In this document: positions 62,879 to 64,000 of the stretch, piece after piece
How positions within the stretch are numbered: position 1 is the stretch's first letter
How the letters are laid out: every line of letters begins with the position of its first letter
Origin: Actimicrobium sp035984655
GTDB lineage: Bacteria > Pseudomonadota > Gammaproteobacteria > Burkholderiales > Burkholderiaceae_D
DNA: 64,000 nucleotides
Direction: 5' to 3'
Assembly (NCBI RefSeq): GCF_035984655.1
Contig: NZ_JAXCHT010000013.1
Location: 1-64,000, forward strand
Translations under genes and position numbers: made by a program
Notes under the pieces: model-generated
Databases searched by the model: none
What the model was told of the DNA's origin: nothing
Seen by the model: only the letters and a program-made list of their open reading frames with translations

Positions 62879-63454
62879 TTAGTTGCGGATGATGCGCTTG
62901 TACTCGTTGGTACGGGTATCGATCTCGATCATGTCGTCCTGGGCAACAAACAGCGGTACCTGAACCGTGTGCCGATGTGCCTCGACTGCATTTTCAATGG
63001 TCGCTTCCTTCAGCACATTGCCGGACGTATTGCCCTTGACCGCAGGCTCCGAGTAGATCACCTGGCGCACCAGAGTGGTCGGCAGCTCTACCGAAATGGC
63101 TTTGCCGTCATAAAAAATGGCTTCGCATTCCATGCCGTCCTTGAGGTAATGCAACGCATCGCCCAGGTTCTCTTCTTCGATTTCAAACTGGTTGTACTCG
63201 GCATCCATGAACACGAACAACGGATCTGCGAAATACGAATACGTCACCGGTTTTTTATCGAGCACGACCACGTCGAACTTGTCGTCGCCACGCATGACGT
63301 TTTCCTGCGGGCTATTGGTCAGCAGGTTCTTCATCTTCCATTTGTACGTAAAACCCGTGCGGCTTGAACCATTGACATCAGAACGCAAGATGATCATCGG
63401 CTTGCTGTCAATCATGATGATATTGCCGACGCGAACTTCTTTTGCAGGTTTCAT
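62879..63454 (-). CDS. efp: Elongation factor P
   Basis: A 191-residue EF-P that rescues ribosomes stalled at polyproline. It carries the Arg32 tip (GSSRTGFTY) used for rhamnosylation in beta- and gammaproteobacteria, instead of the modified Lys of E. coli. The KOW-like N-domain and two OB domains are complete. The ATG at 63454 begins MKPAKEVRVGN, the typical betaproteobacterial start. earP is directly upstream on the same strand. Confidence 0.97.
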   Translation of the reverse strand: MKPAKEVRVGNIIMIDSKPMIILRSDVNGSSRTGFTYKWKMKNLLTNSPQENVMRGDDKFDVVVLDKKPVTYSYFADPLFVFMDAEYNQFEIEEENLGDALHYLKDGMECEAIFYDGKAISVELPTTLVRQVIYSEPAVKGNTSGNVLKEATIENAVEAHRHTVQVPLFVAQDDMIEIDTRTNEYKRIIRN

Positions 63455-63565
63455 AAAGTGTGTATGTAAGGTGGGTTGCATGAAAATCAACGTCGCCTGT
63501 TGGTCAAAAGCCCCTCAGCGCACATTTGATCGAATTCGTTGGAAATTAGCCCAAGATTATACCTT

Positions 63566-64000
63566 CTAATCTTCCGGTACCGACCGCAGCACAGCCGCGA
63601 ACCGCATCAAATTGCCAGCCAGATCGCCATTCGCCAACATTTCCTGCTGCCACGTCGTCGCCCTGAGCGCAATCGCGGCCCGATCATCCTGCAATGCCCG
63701 CCACATCGCAGGCCAGTCTGTCGCGCAGTTTGCTTCATCTGCGACCGCGCCATTCCAGTGCAACGAGAACGCGGTCACGCTGTCGATATCCGGTGCGTAA
63801 GCTTGCAGGAAGGCCTTCAGTTTTACGCGGTGCAGGTTCTTATCCTGCGGGTAGATATGCCAGACAAACGGCTTGCCCGCCCACTGCGCCCGCACGAACG
63901 AATCCTCGCCACGCACGACATTGACGTCGCAGGCCCACAGAATCTTATCGTAATCGCGTTGCGCGACAAATGGCAAGACCCGCACTGTCAGCGCGCCCTG
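63566..64000 (-). CDS. earP: EarP, EF-P arginine rhamnosyltransferase (3' part)
   Basis: The last 144 codons of EarP; the 5' part lies beyond the window edge at 64000. The visible region contains LPFVAQRDYDKILWACDVN and RGEDSFVRAQWAGKPFVWHIYPQ, which form part of the dTDP-rhamnose-binding site. EarP transfers rhamnose to Arg32 of EF-P, and the partner efp follows after 111 bases. The frame is open to the window end with no start codon needed inside. Confidence 0.95.
   Translation of the reverse strand, partial: QGALTVRVLPFVAQRDYDKILWACDVNVVRGEDSFVRAQWAGKPFVWHIYPQDKNLHRVKLKAFLQAYAPDIDSVTAFSLHWNGAVADEANCATDWPAMWRALQDDRAAIALRATTWQQEMLANGDLAGNLMRFAAVLRSVPED

Overview
The window looks like the chromosome of a betaproteobacterium, most likely a Burkholderiales member near the Oxalobacteraceae. 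The evidence is a GC-rich, densely packed gene set, an EarP/EF-P pair with Arg32, an acetoacetyl-CoA reductase, a SufS/SufU iron-sulfur operon, argH beside an AlgZ/AlgR pair, and DarP beside PmbA. No rRNA, tRNA or CRISPR array was seen.

Layout. 1-4150: a decayed HD-domain gene, a Crp/Fnr-family regulator, and a divergent universal-stress-protein/phaB pair with Fnr-type boxes between them. 4166-21296: one long minus-strand block. Its upstream end encodes a sensor kinase, a receiver protein, an HD-GYP protein, a STAS-MshEN-GspE ATPase, an inner-membrane platform protein, a major pilin, four pilin-like proteins, a GGDEF protein, PilM/N/O/P-like proteins and an MSHA-type secretin. LemA and two TPM-domain proteins follow. 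21762-25133: a plus-strand kinase/receiver, a small unknown protein and a double-domain KaiC-like ATPase. 25141-28500: AlgR/AlgZ-like regulators divergent from argH, whose leader holds tandem repeats. 28638-35100: a DUF4331 protein, a small lipoprotein and a five-gene branched-chain-amino-acid-type ABC transporter. 35127-47277: a minus-strand metabolic and Fe-S block (serA, acnA, erpA, lipA, nfu, sufUSDCBA) headed by two IscR-type operators. 47709-55507: housekeeping genes, a glycine-rich unknown protein, purU, a bactofilin, an oxidoreductase and a DUF4198 protein. 55785-60319: a cytochrome bd locus. 60433-62787: a hydrolase/ACP/ketosynthase trio. 62879-64000: efp and the 3' part of earP.

Two places stand out. 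The cytochrome bd locus has intact cydP, cydB and cydX, but cydA carries three in-frame stop codons and is split by a lone-tnpB IS200/IS605-type element. The insertion can be resolved to the base: the element lies immediately 3' of TTGAT with no target duplication, and removing it restores a canonical CydA frame. Its TnpB keeps every catalytic residue, so the guide at its right end is predicted to match the uninterrupted cydA allele. The pilus block combines a possible c-di-GMP-binding ATPase with both a GGDEF and an HD-GYP protein. That ATPase also carries an N-terminal STAS-like domain, which I do not know from other pilus motors.
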